Source: Epiperipatus broadwayi (Eukaryota; Onychophora; Udeonychophora; Euonychophora; Peripatidae). From it: DNA of 64,000 nt. The translations under genes and the position numbers were made by a program. Shown here piece by piece: positions 37,596-49,356 of the stretch; the stretch's first letter is position 1, and each line of letters begins with the position of its first letter. Location of the stretch: contig JAQFVV010012404.1 of NCBI GenBank assembly GCA_028023455.1, forward strand, positions 15,113,000-15,176,999, in the 5' to 3' direction. The notes under the pieces are model-generated. The model saw only the letters and a list, made by a program, of their open reading frames with translations, ran no database searches and was not told the DNA's origin.

Positions 37596-38798
37596 TTTTT
37601 CACATAGTGGTTGGGTGTATTGGTTATATAAAATCGAGTAGATGATTGCAAGAAGTTTGAAAGTATTTGTTTAAATTCCCTTTAATTAAATACCATATTT
37701 AAATATTCTTACACAAGATATTATTTAAATGTTTAATAAATTTTTATACAACATTTCGAGTTTTTTATAAAAAATATTCAATAAAAAATATATGAGATCT
37801 TAAGTTACAGAATATATCAATTTAAAACATTTCAAAATAGAATAATATAACCATAGTAATAATAACAAGTTAACACCGTCTGTATTAGTATTTTCTTGAA
37901 GGTTTGTGTTGATGGTGTTTTAGTTGTGAATATTCTAACCTGTTTGATGCGCTATTACTAACAGTTGAATGTATGTATTTGGAATATTTAAATAAAGTTA
38001 AATTTTTCTAAAGACATTCAATACACATATTAGATGATGGAAATAGTCCAATATAAAAATACCAACCATCTGTATTAACTTTATTTTATTTGTAAGTTCA
38101 TTAAAAGCAATAACATTCAATAGGGTAATGAGATGTGTATACTATATACATCTATTTATTCTTAGTTCTGATATTTTTTAAGCTGTAAATTTTATTTAAT
38201 CATAATTTTTATAGTCTTTTGTTATTTCACAATTTGATGTTTTAATTTATTTGACCTATAAACAAAAGTATATGATACTATTACAACTTGATGGATAAAA
38301 ACTCATTATACTACTACTTCTACAAACATATATTGTCTCCAAAAATTGTAAACCCATTGACTGTCCTGTGCAAGTTAACTATTTCTTCTTAACCACATAC
38401 TCAACTAACAAACCCACATATTGTTTCTTAAATCGATATCCAAACACTATTATATAAATCGATTTCTCTTAAGATAATTGTGTACAACTGATAAAAGTTT
38501 GTAAATCTGTATTATACAGATAATTTAAGTTCAAAGTACATTTTTTGTATCATTAGATGAATGCAATCATGGTAACAATAGAACACAACTACATTAAAAA
38601 TATAAAACAATTATTAAAAGTCAACTATAATTTAAATTTATTTTTATAGATAAATTTAAATAATGTCATTGCATATTATTTGTCATATTCTGTGATTTCT
38701 TATATTTTTATCGGAATATAAATTTTTATAAATATGTAATCAATTTTTTAACAATGGACTCATACTAGCCCACTTCCTATCTTACCACTGATTATAAT

Positions 38799-39840
38799 CA
38801 TATGGCTATAATGATATTTTTTTTATAAATGAAAGTTTACAAATATATAAAGCCAAGTACCGATGCTATTTAATTTACTAAAGTAAAAATATTTTATTAT
38901 TTTGTAATGTGGCTTTCAGCACCAGTATCGATGATTAAAATTTTAAAGCAAAGAATGTTATATAAAAGAAGTTACAAGATCATAAAAAAATTTATCAATG
39001 CATAAAGAATACTAACATATTAAATAAAACTTGTAATTGAAATAGCATATACTCATAAGAATGGAATTATAATTTTCTGGAGGAAAAACTAGTGTTTGAG
39101 TAAAGAAAAGAACATTGCAACAGTGAAGGAAAATTTTACAAAGATTATTTCTAAATTACTTAATGTTTGGAAAAAAATGGAAATTGAAGGAAAAAAAGCA
39201 TAGATAGAGAAATTGATTTTCTTAATTGAATTTCTTTGAAAAAATGTAAAAATATGATGAAAAAAAAAAAAACTGAATAAGTAAAATTTACAAAAAAAAA
39301 AAAGAGGATCATATGAGTTCTTTAAAATTTTACTTTTTTAGAATATTAACTGTAATAATGTAAATATAAATTTTATTATATATATATATATAGCATCACT
39401 TTCATTATCAGTCATTCTTATTCCATTGGAAATCTGAGTTATCTTCAATATAATATGTAAGGGGTGTATATTTTTGGCTTTGATAGAAAATTTCATTTTT
39501 TTTTGGTCAAGTGTTTACTCTAATTTTTTTGTCATTTTCTAATTATTATTTGTTACATTTTATTTTTGAAATTTTGATTTTTTTTTGATTATGTTTATTT
39601 CTATGAAATTTCTGTTTTTTTTAAATGGTAATTGTAATTTTTTATATGTGTTGGACAAAATATTTGGAACACATCATTTATTTTGGTAGGGTTATCTAAC
39701 ATTCTTTGTCACTTAGTTGCATCAGTGATAGTTTTCAAGTTCCTTTGGTGTCCAAAATAATGTAGAGCACATACTCAGTTGATACTGTTAGATACTTAGT
39801 TTTAAAGCAAATTTGATTTAAAGTAAATTCACATTTGAAT
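38799..39840. other. AT-rich intergenic DNA
   Basis: I see A runs, T runs and a TA microsatellite (39379-39393). Nothing else is recognised. Confidence 0.4.
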
Positions 39841-39849
39841 ACATTTTAT

Positions 39850-42800
39850 TAATTTATTAATGGCCAGTTAATTAGAAATTATTTGTGCATTTAGTATTAT
39901 CTATTTAATTAAAAATAAAAGTTAAAATTGGAAGGAATAAAAGTACTTGCAGATTATTTATCTAGATAAAAGAAAATTCCAAATGCAAGAGATAACAACC
40001 AAAGTTTTAACACTAATTAAAGATGTCTGAAATAATTTATAAAAAAGAGTCTGTAGCAAAAAAGAAAAATAAATATACACAATTATCAACTTGTATTTTG
40101 ATAACAAAAGATAAGAATATATGTGTAGAAATCTAAAAAACTGATCCAAGGTTATAAAAGAGGCAGAAAAACTGCAAACGGCCTTTTTGTTAAAGGTTTT
40201 ATGCACCCTGAATGGGTGAGAGGATGGGGCCTAATTGTGGCTCTCTTGTTTTCTTACCTGTAATAAAAGTTCATGAATATTTATTTGCTGAACCAATGCA
40301 TCAGGCAGAAATAGAAATAGGAGTGCTTTGCAGACACCTTCTCTCATCATAAAGAGGTCACTCCAAAAGCTTTGTATTTAGTCTTAGCTTGCAATTGACC
40401 AGAAACATGAAAATGTCAGCAGAAGAAATCAATTAATTTTCAATGAGCTCAGAGTCCCAAGAAATACATATATGCTACAAGAATCTATGGTCTACACTTA
40501 CCTACCCATAAGCTAGTATTATCCATACCCTGATTTGTGACTCATTAAATGTTTGCAAACTAACTTTAACTATGAAGCTTGTAATACCAATATAGACATT
40601 TGCCTGGGAGAAACTTAAATGTAATATGAACTGTTTTAATTATTTGATCAATATTATCTGGATGAGCATGTGTATGTTCTTTTTATTTTATTAATGATTT
40701 ATTGTTTAAAATATTTGTTATAATAAAATTTTTATCTTTAATATAAACTTTTCATAGTGCATGTGTAATTTTAGTTACTTAGATTTTATTATTAAAATTA
40801 GAAAATTGTAGAAATTACCTTTGCCAATATGCTTGTTTAATAGTTAAGCCCAGGAAAAATTCATATAAAAGATTTAAGTGACAAGAAACCAAAATCACGA
40901 TCTTATTTTAGTTGTTTCAAATTGACGATGAGTCTATCAACTCTGGCACTGTGTTAAACAACTTAAAAACTAACTTGTTGACAATTCAAAACATAAATAA
41001 TATTATTATGTCAGTTAATCAGGAAATATAACTTTTCTTGAGATATCTAAACTTGTATTTGAATGGAAGATTCTTCTTTTACATAGTATGATTAATTAGC
41101 ACTTTATATTGTGCAATATAAGGCCTATATCAAAACATAAAATATTACAATGGCTTCCCAATGTAAGGTTTGACACCGCAACTACAACCTGAGATAAGTC
41201 GTAATTGTATTAAAAAAATTAGAATGGTGGCCTAAAATGTAGAACTTGATACTTATAGCTGGGGAATAAATAAGAATTTGTACATTTTAAACTTTAAACC
41301 AAATTATACAACTATATAAAAAAGTTTTATATGTCTATAGAAAATAACACGATTGTGGCCGATGTACATTTTAAGTTTCAGGGTGGTGATCGGGGAGGTG
41401 GATACTGAAGAAGAGAAAAATCATAGCTCAATTGCTTATGCACCAGTAACTATAATAAGATTCATAAATGCTTGTCAGTCTAATAGTAGCAGGGTCTCAG
41501 GAAAAGAGAGACAGGCCAAGTCACCATGAGACTATAAGCTTCAAAAGGATGAGCAATGCTCCAATATGCTTAGGGTGAATGTGGAAATATTCCTTGTTTC
41601 CACCATATTAAACCCTAAAAATGTGATCTTTAAAGCCGGATGCCACTTGTGAATGGTCTACAAATATATATTAGCATCACTAATACATAAAAAAAAACAG
41701 AAAATGAGTTAAGACTTATTGAGAATAAAATGAGTCAAATCCATATTTTGATTCTCATTTCCTGCCCTGGGGGTAATGGACCATATTAAAATATGTATAC
41801 TTCATTAATGTGTTAGCATTTAGTAACATTTTAGAAGTTAAAAGTAAAATTTAAAAATTATCAATAGAGGCAAGTTATTTTCTTTTGTGTTAGTGTAATT
41901 TTCTTTTTAGATATGTACAAGGAAAGATATTTTGTGTTTTATATTAGCTGTCTAATTTAATTAAAAAGCAACATTAATATTGGAAAGAATGTCAGTTCAT
42001 ATTGATTGTTAATCCAGATAAATAAAAGAAAGGACACAACATAAAAGATAACAATCAGAGTTTTAATGCTAATTAAATATGGCTGAAATAATTTGTAAAA
42101 AAAGACTTTGTAACTAAAAAAGACAAGTAAATGTACAAGATTATCAACTTGTATTCTGATAACAAAAAATAAGAATATATGTGCATAAGTCTACAAAATT
42201 GATCCAATGTTATAAAAGAGGCAGAAAAACTGAAAACTGTGTCTTTTTGCTGAAGGTTTCATGCATCCTGGATGGGTAAGAGGATGGATCTTAATTGTGA
42301 CCAGGCAGAAATAGAAACCGGAGTGTTTTACAGACACCTTTCATCATAAAGAAGTCACTCCAAAAGTTTCACATCTAGCCATATTTTGCAACTGACCAGA
42401 AATGTGAAAATGTTGGCAGAAGAAATTAATTAACTTTCAATGAGCTCAGAATCTTAAGAAATACATATATGCTACAAGAATGTATGGTCTACACCAACTT
42501 ATCACTGAGCTATTATTACTCATACTCTGATTTGTGGCTCATTAAATGTTTGCAAACTAACCTTAACTATACCAATATAGACATTTGTCTAGGAGAAACT
42601 CAAATGTAATATGAACTGTTTTAATTATTTGACTAATATTATCTGGATGAGCATGTGTATGTTATTTCCATTTAATTAATAATTTATTGTTTAAAACATT
42701 TGTCATAATAACTTATTTATCTTTAATATCAACTTTTCATTGTGTGTGTGTAATTTTAGTTATTTAGATTTTATTATTAAAATTAGAAGATTGCAGAAAT

Positions 42801-43115
42801 TACCTTTGCCAATATGCTTGAATAATAGTTATGCCCAGGAAAATTTCATATAAAAGATTTAAGTAGCAAGAAAAAATCACAATTTTATTTTAGTTCTTTC
42901 AAATTGATGATGCGACACTATGGCATCATGCAAAACAAATTAAAAACTAACTTAGTTGGCAATTTAAAACAATATTAGATCAGTTAGTTAGGAAATATAG
43001 CAATGTTCTTGAGATATCTAAACTCATACTTGAATTGAAGATTCTTCTTTTTCATCGTTTGATTAACTAGCACTTTATAGTATACAATATAAGGCTTAAA
43101 TCAAAATGTAAAATG
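39850..43115. repeat. Old direct duplication of about 1.25 kb
   Basis: Segment 39850-41140 recurs at about 41880-43115 in the same orientation, well conserved throughout (for example GGTTATAAAAGAGGCAGAAA against TGTTATAAAAGAGGCAGAAA). The second copy lacks roughly 65-80 bp around 40240-40305. The spacer 41141-41880 has a GC-richer patch (41350-41650). The repeated unit has no coding capacity. It could be an unknown transposon inserted twice or a segmental duplication. Confidence 0.75.
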
Positions 43116-43394
43116 GTATAATATATTTAAACAATAAGTGTCAAATCAATTTGAAGTAAAATCATAGTATTTAATAAAATGACTTTACAATATAGTTTTG
43201 ATTAAACCTTTTTTTTAATGAAAAACTTTTCAATAAAAATCAAAAATGTCAAATACTTTTCACCAAAAAAGAATATCTTCCCTTCTTTTAAATTAGTTAA
43301 TGATTTAATATATAGTTATATAATTAGAAATATTAAAAGAATAAAGCTAACCTAGTCAATAAATAATCAAAATTATACCAAATTGACAAGTCAA

Positions 43395-43580
43395 TCAGAC
43401 TATCCAAGAAAATAAACTCTAAATCACTACCAATAGTAGCATTGCTATAAGGAGACTTCTGAAGTAAAAAGAACTACAATTTTATAGTTCTTTACACTTG
43501 AGAAGCCTGCTTATAGGAGTGAAACCATTGGTAGTGATTTAGAGTGTATTTTCTTGGCTAGTCTGGTTAAATTGTGAATT
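43395..43580. repeat. PLE-associated inverted repeat
   Basis: A block of about 75-85 bp containing CCAAGAAAATA, then CTCTAAATCACTACCAAT, occurs at 43405-43480 and inverted at 43490-43580. The same block follows the PLE N-terminal fragment at 7340-7440. It is thus part of the terminal region of that PLE family, here left in a head-to-head arrangement. Confidence 0.6.
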
Positions 43581-45384
43581 TGGGTGATTTTATTATATAA
43601 TTATGTACACTATTAATTATGATATATACTTAAGGAGTATACATATTAACTTATTGCAGAAATATCTATTGATTAACGTAAAATCATAGTATTAAATTAA
43701 GGTCATTTACTATGTACTTTTGTTATGCATTTTTTAAAAAAAAAAATCAATTTTTCAAATGAAAAGAATACTTTTTAAAAATAATCAAAATTTGTTTTTA
43801 TTCCAATTTTAAGAATTATTAAAATAAATTAAAGTTTTTTTTTTACAAAAAAATATTTAAATATATTCAAACTCCTTTTATTCTTCCTTTGAATTAAAAT
43901 TGTAATAATTATGAAAAAAATCTCACTACTAAATAGATAACAATAATGTAGAGAAAAATATTTCATAATAAGCACTTTTATTTACTGGTCCAATATTAAA
44001 AAGTTAAAAATGAATCAAAATATATATATTTTTAATTTGTAATTAACTTTTTTATTTATCATGCACCAAAAGCAAAAAAAAAAAAAAATGTTTCTTCAAT
44101 GGCAATAGGACTTTCATATTTAAATTGAAATAAAAGTGGGGATGGGTCAGAAATTAATTAAATCAATTTTTATTTTTTGTAACAAAGAGTTGACTAAAGT
44201 GATTTTTGGATTTTTTCAAGCTTTTATTTCAAATTAAATATAAAAATTTCTATTGTAGTTGAAGAAATAATTATTTTTTCACTTTTCAGAGCATAGTAAA
44301 TAAAAGTGTTTATTATGAAAAATGTTTCAATTTTTTTATTCATTTTATTTGTAAAAAATGTATATAGCTAAAAAGTCTACAAGAATTATCAGGATTTGGA
44401 CATATCAGTACAACAAAACTAATAGACATTAATCATATTAATACATACAAAAACTATTTACATTAAAATTATTAAGTAATATTGCTTTTTAGTTTAACAA
44501 ATGTTAATCAATCTCTGTAAACAAGCTATTATATTCTATAGCCAACCTATGCAAAACTCAGTTAATAAAATATTTCAGAATAGGTAATTAAAAAGTTATG
44601 ATATCTACAACAAGACTGGAATTCTAAACAAACTTGTTGAGATTATATATATTCTAATTATAAGTATTATATATTAATTTAAACATAAATGACATGTCTG
44701 TTTTTAATTTTATATTATACATGCCATTTATTTTTTTATAAAAGATTTTTTTACAGATATATTAAAAATATTTCACCTGAAGTTTTTGTAATTTATTTAT
44801 GATTGAATGACTGTTTGAATTCCAAACAGTAGATCCATAATGCAGATCAGATGCAGTTATAATGCCAAAAAACAAAAACAAAAACAATTTGTATATTTCT
44901 AATTTAAATTAAATATTTGATCTTAAAATTTTGCTCTTAATCTTAAAAGACTTATTAACCACTAGTTGAATATGATCATTAAATGTAAAACTATTAGTGA
45001 AAATAGATTCCGATCTTTTGGCTTAAAACTTCTAGTAATTTTGCTATTATTAATTATTACTGATTATAATAATCTTTGAATAAGATACTGAGTTACATTT
45101 TTTTAATGTTTATTTACATGTTGGCATCATACCAATTATAAAAAATATATATGTAAACATTTATATGTTAAATCTTTAAAAATATCAGTATTATCTGAAT
45201 AACAAAATACTTTCAAGATCAGAGACATAAATCGCGTAAAAGAATGAAACTTAAAATACGTTTGCGGGAATTTTATTTTTGTAAGTAATTTTCATTAGGA
45301 AAAGAGTTATGTTTTCTTTGGGAGTTTGTCAGCTTGTGCTCCATCTGATTTGTATATATTGTGACAGGGACTAAGATTTGAAAT
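43581..45384. other. AT-rich intergenic DNA
   Basis: I see no gene. A small CpG-bearing spot lies at 45231-45270. Confidence 0.4.
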
Positions 45385-45695
45385 CTGTCACAATACTTGA
45401 AATATATAAATAAATCTTAGACAGAAAAAGATAAAAAGGGTTTAAAATAATTATAGATGTGGCTGTATATTAAAATAATTGTACACACGATATAAATTAT
45501 ATTTATTGTCTTGTAACTTTATTGTATTGTGATATAAAAATTTCTATTTTAAGACTAAGATGTAATTATTTTTATTTAAACATTTAAAAAAATGTAACTA
45601 ATGATAAAAATGTTTTTTTTTTTTTAATGAAAGAAAAGGGAAATGTATGTAGGTATCCTATAATTGATTAATTAATAAGATCTTTTTGTGTTATC
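45385..45695 (+). repeat. Dispersed repeat R2, copy 1, left part (split by the gypsy element)
   Basis: It matches 61380-61895, for example AAATCTTAGACAGAAAAAGATAAA and the text up to the insertion site TTATC. It continues after the gypsy element at 50437-51415. Confidence 0.8.
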
Positions 45696-46107
45696 TGCCA
45701 TGTATTAACAAAATCTTTACTCCGTGTTATTATTTATAATACCATAATGCTTTATTTAAACACAAACTTCTACAGTACACTCTACTTTTAAAACTAATTA
45801 CTACTACAATATATACATGAAAAAGTCTTTTTATTTGCTGTGTGTTGAAAAGTTCACACCTTTCCGGATTTATCTGTTCATTGGTTCAATTATCTCATTA
45901 TTTCAATTCGTCTGTTCTTCTGCATTTCTACCAATCAAATTGTACTCCTAATTTCTCTGTGGTCCAGCTTGTTATCAATTTCTCTAAACGTAATCCTTTG
46001 TCTTCTATAATCCGTTTTATATTTTTATATTCCGCCATTCCAAAAAACAAAATATATGTTGTAATTTCACTTCTGAAATATTTCTTTTTCTTTTATCAAA
46101 CACTTCA
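45696..46107 (-). repeat. 3' LTR of the gypsy element (412 bp)
   Basis: It runs from TGCCATGTATTAAC to AACACTTCA on the plus strand. On the coding (minus) strand an AATAAA polyadenylation signal lies at 45751-45756. Short open frames in it are not genes. Confidence 0.95.
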
Positions 46108-46119
46108 CTTCCTCCCCTC
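46108..46119 (-). other. Polypurine tract of the gypsy element
   Basis: The coding strand reads GAGGGGAGGAAG directly before the 3' LTR, the expected position of the plus-strand primer for reverse transcription. Confidence 0.8.
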
Positions 46120-46143
46120 ATTTCAGAAGTCGAAATATTTCCA

Positions 46144-48825
46144 TTACACATAGTCTTTGAATCGTTCGGGTAATCGTCTATTTCTTGTAGGCCTGGGTGA
46201 CTTATTCTTGTATTGTTCGTGTTTGTCTTCACAATTTGTTGCTATCACAATTTGTCTCTCTCCTTCCTCTTTCCCTGTACTATTAATTCCACTCTCCTTA
46301 GTGTCAAACTTCTTATCCTCGCTTGGTATCCAATCCCATTCCTCTGACATTCTTTTTCGCATGTGGTTTATGTGTCTTCTATGTATTCTTTCGTTTGAAC
46401 CATTTATTTCATATATCTTGTTTGACATCCGTTGTTTAATTGTTCCCTGAATCCATGTCTTCCTTAATATGTCTCTGAACCAGACTGGTTCTTCATTCCT
46501 AAATTCTTTATCCATTTCGTCATGTTGTATTATATTGCTCTCCTTTGGATATAATGCAGTTAATTTTGTTCTCAATTTCCGTCTGCATAGTATTTCTGCT
46601 GGTGATTTACCCGTTGCTGTTGATGGTGTTGTGTGTTGCGTCATCATGAACATTTGTAGCGTTTCTTGTATATTTTTTGTTCCAGTTTTCCTCAAATTTT
46701 GTTTCACTTGTACTGCATTTTCCGCTAGCCCGTTTGATTGAGGATGATATGGTGGTGACCACACTTGTTGAATATCATGTTCTTCACAAAATTGTTGCAT
46801 TTCTGTTCCAGTGAATGCAGCACCGTTGTCTGATACCAATACCTCCGGGTATCCATGAATCGCAAAAATATTTTTAAGGCATTTGATTGCTTCATTCGCC
46901 GTCGTGTCTCGTACTTTATGTGCTTCTATCCATCTGGATTGTGCGTCTACAAGTATCAACAACATTTTCCCATCCACTGGTCCAGCGTGATCTATGTGTA
47001 CTCTCTCCCATGGTTTCTTTGCTGGCTGCCATGATGTCAGGTTCTTTTGTGGCATTGCAGCATATGTTTGGCATGAAGCGCATTTCTTTATATAGTGTTC
47101 AATGTCTTCATTTATTTTTGGCCACCATACATAACTACGAGCTAGAGCTTTAGCACGCACAATTCCTGGATGTCCTTCATGTAGTAATTTTAGTACTGCT
47201 TGTCTTCCCGCTGTTGGTATTAGCACTCTATCGCCCATTACAATACATCCCTTACATATTGATAACTGTTGTCTATTTGACCAAATCCCATTTGCTATGT
47301 AACTTGGTTTAGTTTCTGGCCATTCATTTCTAATCCATTTTATTAATTGTTTATATCCCTTGTCTTCTCTCGTCCACATTTCCACAGTTTTACTATTTAA
47401 TTTGTTTGATTTCATCGCATCAATGTAATTAATTTCTAATTCTTCCTTTCCTGTTTCATCTATATCGGGCAATCTTGATAGAGCATCGGCATGAGCTATT
47501 TCCTTCCCTGGTTTATAAATCAGCACGTAGTCATATGCAGCCAGTATGTTCCGCCATCTTAACATGCATGGGCTTATATGTTCTGGAGCCTGTCGGTCAT
47601 TCCCTAATATCGCTAGGAGGGGTTTATGATCTGTGATGATTTGAAAAGGTCTACTGAAAACAAACTGATGATATTTTCTTAGTGCAAAAATAATTGCCAA
47701 AGCCTCTTTGTCTATCTGACTATAATTTCGTTCTGCCTTCGATAATGTCCTTGATGTGTATGCAATCGGTCGTTCGCCGTTTTCCATTGGGTGTGCCAAA
47801 ACTGCTCCCACACCTATTTCAGACGCGTCCGTCGTAATTCTTACTTCTAACGCGTTATCAAAATGTGTCAACAGTGTATCTGCAGAAAGTAGTTCTTTTG
47901 TTTTTTCAAACGCTTCTTCATGTATTTGCGTCCATTCCCATTTTTGTCCTTTTCTTAACAACTGATATAATGGATTTGCTATCATTGCTTTGCTTTTTAA
48001 AAAATTTTCAAAAAAATTAATAAGCCCTAAAAAGGCTTGCAATTGTTTGACATTCTTGGGTCTCTGCGCATTTTTTACCGCTCGCACTTTCTCTTTTATC
48101 GGTCTTTTCCCATTGTTAGAAATCACGTGTCCTAAAAATTCTAGTTCTTGCGTTTTCCATAAGCATTTTTCTTTGTTCAGTTTGATCCCCGCATCTTTTA
48201 ATTTATTACATACTTTAGTCAATCGTTTACATAACTCACTTTCTGTTGTGGCTGTGATCAGAATATCATCATAGTATGGCGTCACTCCCTGTATTCCATG
48301 TAATAATGTGCTGAGTTTTGCCTGAAAAATATTAGGTGCTGTTGTCACTCCGAACGGTAGCCTATTGCATTGAAAAAGACCAAAAGGCGTGGTTAGTGTT
48401 AACATTTGAGCTGTTCTATTTGTTACCTTAATTTGATGGTAGGTGGCGTTTAAGTCTAACTTTGCAGAGAAAAAATTTTCATTTGCTAAACCGGCTAACA
48501 GCTCGCGAACGTTTGGAACTGGATACGCCCCTTTGGATAAAAATTTGTTTACCGTTACTCGGTAATCCCCACAAATTCTAACTTGTCCATTTGGCTTTGT
48601 CACTATTACAATCGGTGTGGCCCATTGAGCGTCTTCTACCGGTGTCAAAACTCCTTCGCTTACTAGTTTCTGAATTTTTTGTTTTACTTTTTCATGTTGT
48701 GCAAACGGAATCTTTCGGGGTTTGCATACAATTGGTCGGGTGTTTTTACTTAATTCTATGTCTACTGGGTCTGATTTGAAAACTCCTACTTGTTCTGAAA
48801 AAAGTTCCGGATACGCTGTAATGTA
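46144..48825 (-). CDS. pol: gypsy Pol: reverse transcriptase, RNase H, integrase
   Basis: An open frame of 893 codons continues the protease frame after one stop. Residues are counted from the internal ATG at 48648. RT: LDLNATYHQI (64-73), LPFGVTTAP (97-105), catalytic YYDDIL (125-130). RNase H: D274, E315, D340 and D388 in TTDASE, DKEALA, ITDHKP and HADALSRLP. Integrase zinc finger HHCC: H490, H493, C523, C526. Integrase core D-D-E: HIDHAG (D553), VSDNGAAF (D607), NGLAENAV (E643). A basic tail ends RNRRLPERFKDYV, with no chromodomain. All catalytic residues are present. It copies the element's RNA and inserts the cDNA. The true N-terminus lies upstream in the polyprotein; the ATG at 48648 is only the first internal Met. 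Confidence 0.95.
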   Translation of the reverse strand, partial: YITAYPELFSEQVGVFKSDPVDIELSKNTRPIVCKPRKIPFAQHEKVKQKIQKLVSEGVLTPVEDAQWATPIVIVTKPNGQVRICGDYRVTVNKFLSKGAYPVPNVRELLAGLANENFFSAKLDLNATYHQIKVTNRTAQMLTLTTPFGLFQCNRLPFGVTTAPNIFQAKLSTLLHGIQGVTPYYDDILITATTESELCKRLTKVCNKLKDAGIKLNKEKCLWKTQELEFLGHVISNNGKRPIKEKVRAVKNAQRPKNVKQLQAFLGLINFFENFLKSKAMIANPLYQLLRKGQKWEWTQIHEEAFEKTKELLSADTLLTHFDNALEVRITTDASEIGVGAVLAHPMENGERPIAYTSRTLSKAERNYSQIDKEALAIIFALRKYHQFVFSRPFQIITDHKPLLAILGNDRQAPEHISPCMLRWRNILAAYDYVLIYKPGKEIAHADALSRLPDIDETGKEELEINYIDAMKSNKLNSKTVEMWTREDKGYKQLIKWIRNEWPETKPSYIANGIWSNRQQLSICKGCIVMGDRVLIPTAGRQAVLKLLHEGHPGIVRAKALARSYVWWPKINEDIEHYIKKCASCQTYAAMPQKNLTSWQPAKKPWERVHIDHAGPVDGKMLLILVDAQSRWIEAHKVRDTTANEAIKCLKNIFAIHGYPEVLVSDNGAAFTGTEMQQFCEEHDIQQVWSPPYHPQSNGLAENAVQVKQNLRKTGTKNIQETLQMFMMTQHTTPSTATGKSPAEILCRRKLRTKLTALYPKESNIIQHDEMDKEFRNEEPVWFRDILRKTWIQGTIKQRMSNKIYEINGSNERIHRRHINHMRKRMSEEWDWIPSEDKKFDTKESGINSTGKEEGERQIVIATNCEDKHEQYKNKSPRPTRNRRLPERFKDYV

Positions 48826-49356
48826 TTACTGTTCGAACGACATGTTTTTTATGATTGTTACCATAATTCCTAGTTGTTCGAACCATTCTCTTCCTATTAT
48901 CAGGGCTATGCTTTCTTTTACTATATAAATAGGTAGGTTTAATATTTCTTCTTTGTACCTAATTGGAATCTGTGTTTTTCCTTTTATTATTACTGTGTTT
49001 CCGCTGACGTCTTTGACTCTAATATTCGTTTTCTGTATTATGCATCTTTTATGACCTTTGGTAATATCGTTCCATTTTTCTTCTGATAAGAGTGATATTG
49101 CTGAACCACTGTCGATTTCCATTTCTATGTCTTTTCCATATATATTCAGTGTTATCATGTATTGTTTTTGGATTTGTGCGCACACATTTTTTTTTACTTC
49201 ATATTCCTTATGTTGTTTATCTTGAGTCTTTGGATTTCTGCAGACTGATATTAGATGTCCTTTTTTTCCACAATTATAACAGGTATATGAACGCCATTTG
49301 CGGTTTTTCGATATGTGTCCTTGTTTTCCACAACAGAAACACTTTATTTGTTTTCC
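48826..49356 (-). CDS. gypsy nucleocapsid zinc knuckles and aspartic protease
   Basis: This open frame lies in the -1 frame relative to the gag end and overlaps it by about 13 nt, so expression through a -1 shift is likely, although no canonical slippery heptamer is evident. It begins with two zinc knuckles: CFCCGKQGHISKNRKW, whose last Cys is missing, and CYNCGKKGHLISVC, which is complete. The retropepsin follows, with the active-site motif EIDSGSAISLL (Asp at about residue 25 counted from the GTG at 49185) and the second conserved motif ALIIGREWFEQLGI. The frame ends at TAA 48826-48828, in phase with the RT frame downstream. That stop is either a mutation (CAG TAA TAC) or a read-through point; the copy would make no full-length Pol without it. 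Confidence 0.85.
   Translation of the reverse strand, partial: GKQIKCFCCGKQGHISKNRKWRSYTCYNCGKKGHLISVCRNPKTQDKQHKEYEVKKNVCAQIQKQYMITLNIYGKDIEMEIDSGSAISLLSEEKWNDITKGHKRCIIQKTNIRVKDVSGNTVIIKGKTQIPIRYKEEILNLPIYIVKESIALIIGREWFEQLGIMVTIIKNMSFEQ

Larger units (their letters stand above)
36680..37690. mobile_element. Ribozyme-bearing fold-back element, candidate animal retrozyme
   Basis: Two units of about 450 bp lie in inverted orientation: minus at about 36680-37135 and plus at about 37215-37690. Each unit holds a hammerhead motif followed by a tRNA-like module (GATAGAGTGGATGATTG, then TTGTGTTCATATCCCC in the left unit). A third tRNA-like module sits between the units (about 37150-37215, minus). 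No open frame of note is present. Known animal retrozymes are small non-autonomous elements with type I hammerheads that are thought to use PLE machinery. This fits, but the inverted layout and the tRNA-like modules are unusual. The element is nested in the hAT transposon. Confidence 0.6.
31587..38790 (-). mobile_element. hAT-family DNA transposon with nested insertions
   Basis: The left end starts CAGTGGTGAGCTAGGAA (31587). The right end, read inward on the minus strand, starts CAGTGGTAAGATAGGAA (38790), and both continue into TGGGCTAG. The flanks are GTTATAAC (31579-31586) and ATTATAAT (38791-38798), a decayed 8-bp target duplication, the length typical of hAT. The transposase relic lies at the left, on the minus strand (32005-33800). 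The 7.2-kb size is inflated by nested sequences: a 197-bp MITE (36097-36293), a fold-back of about 1 kb (36680-37690) and less AT-rich unclassified DNA (33950-36060). Confidence 0.7.
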
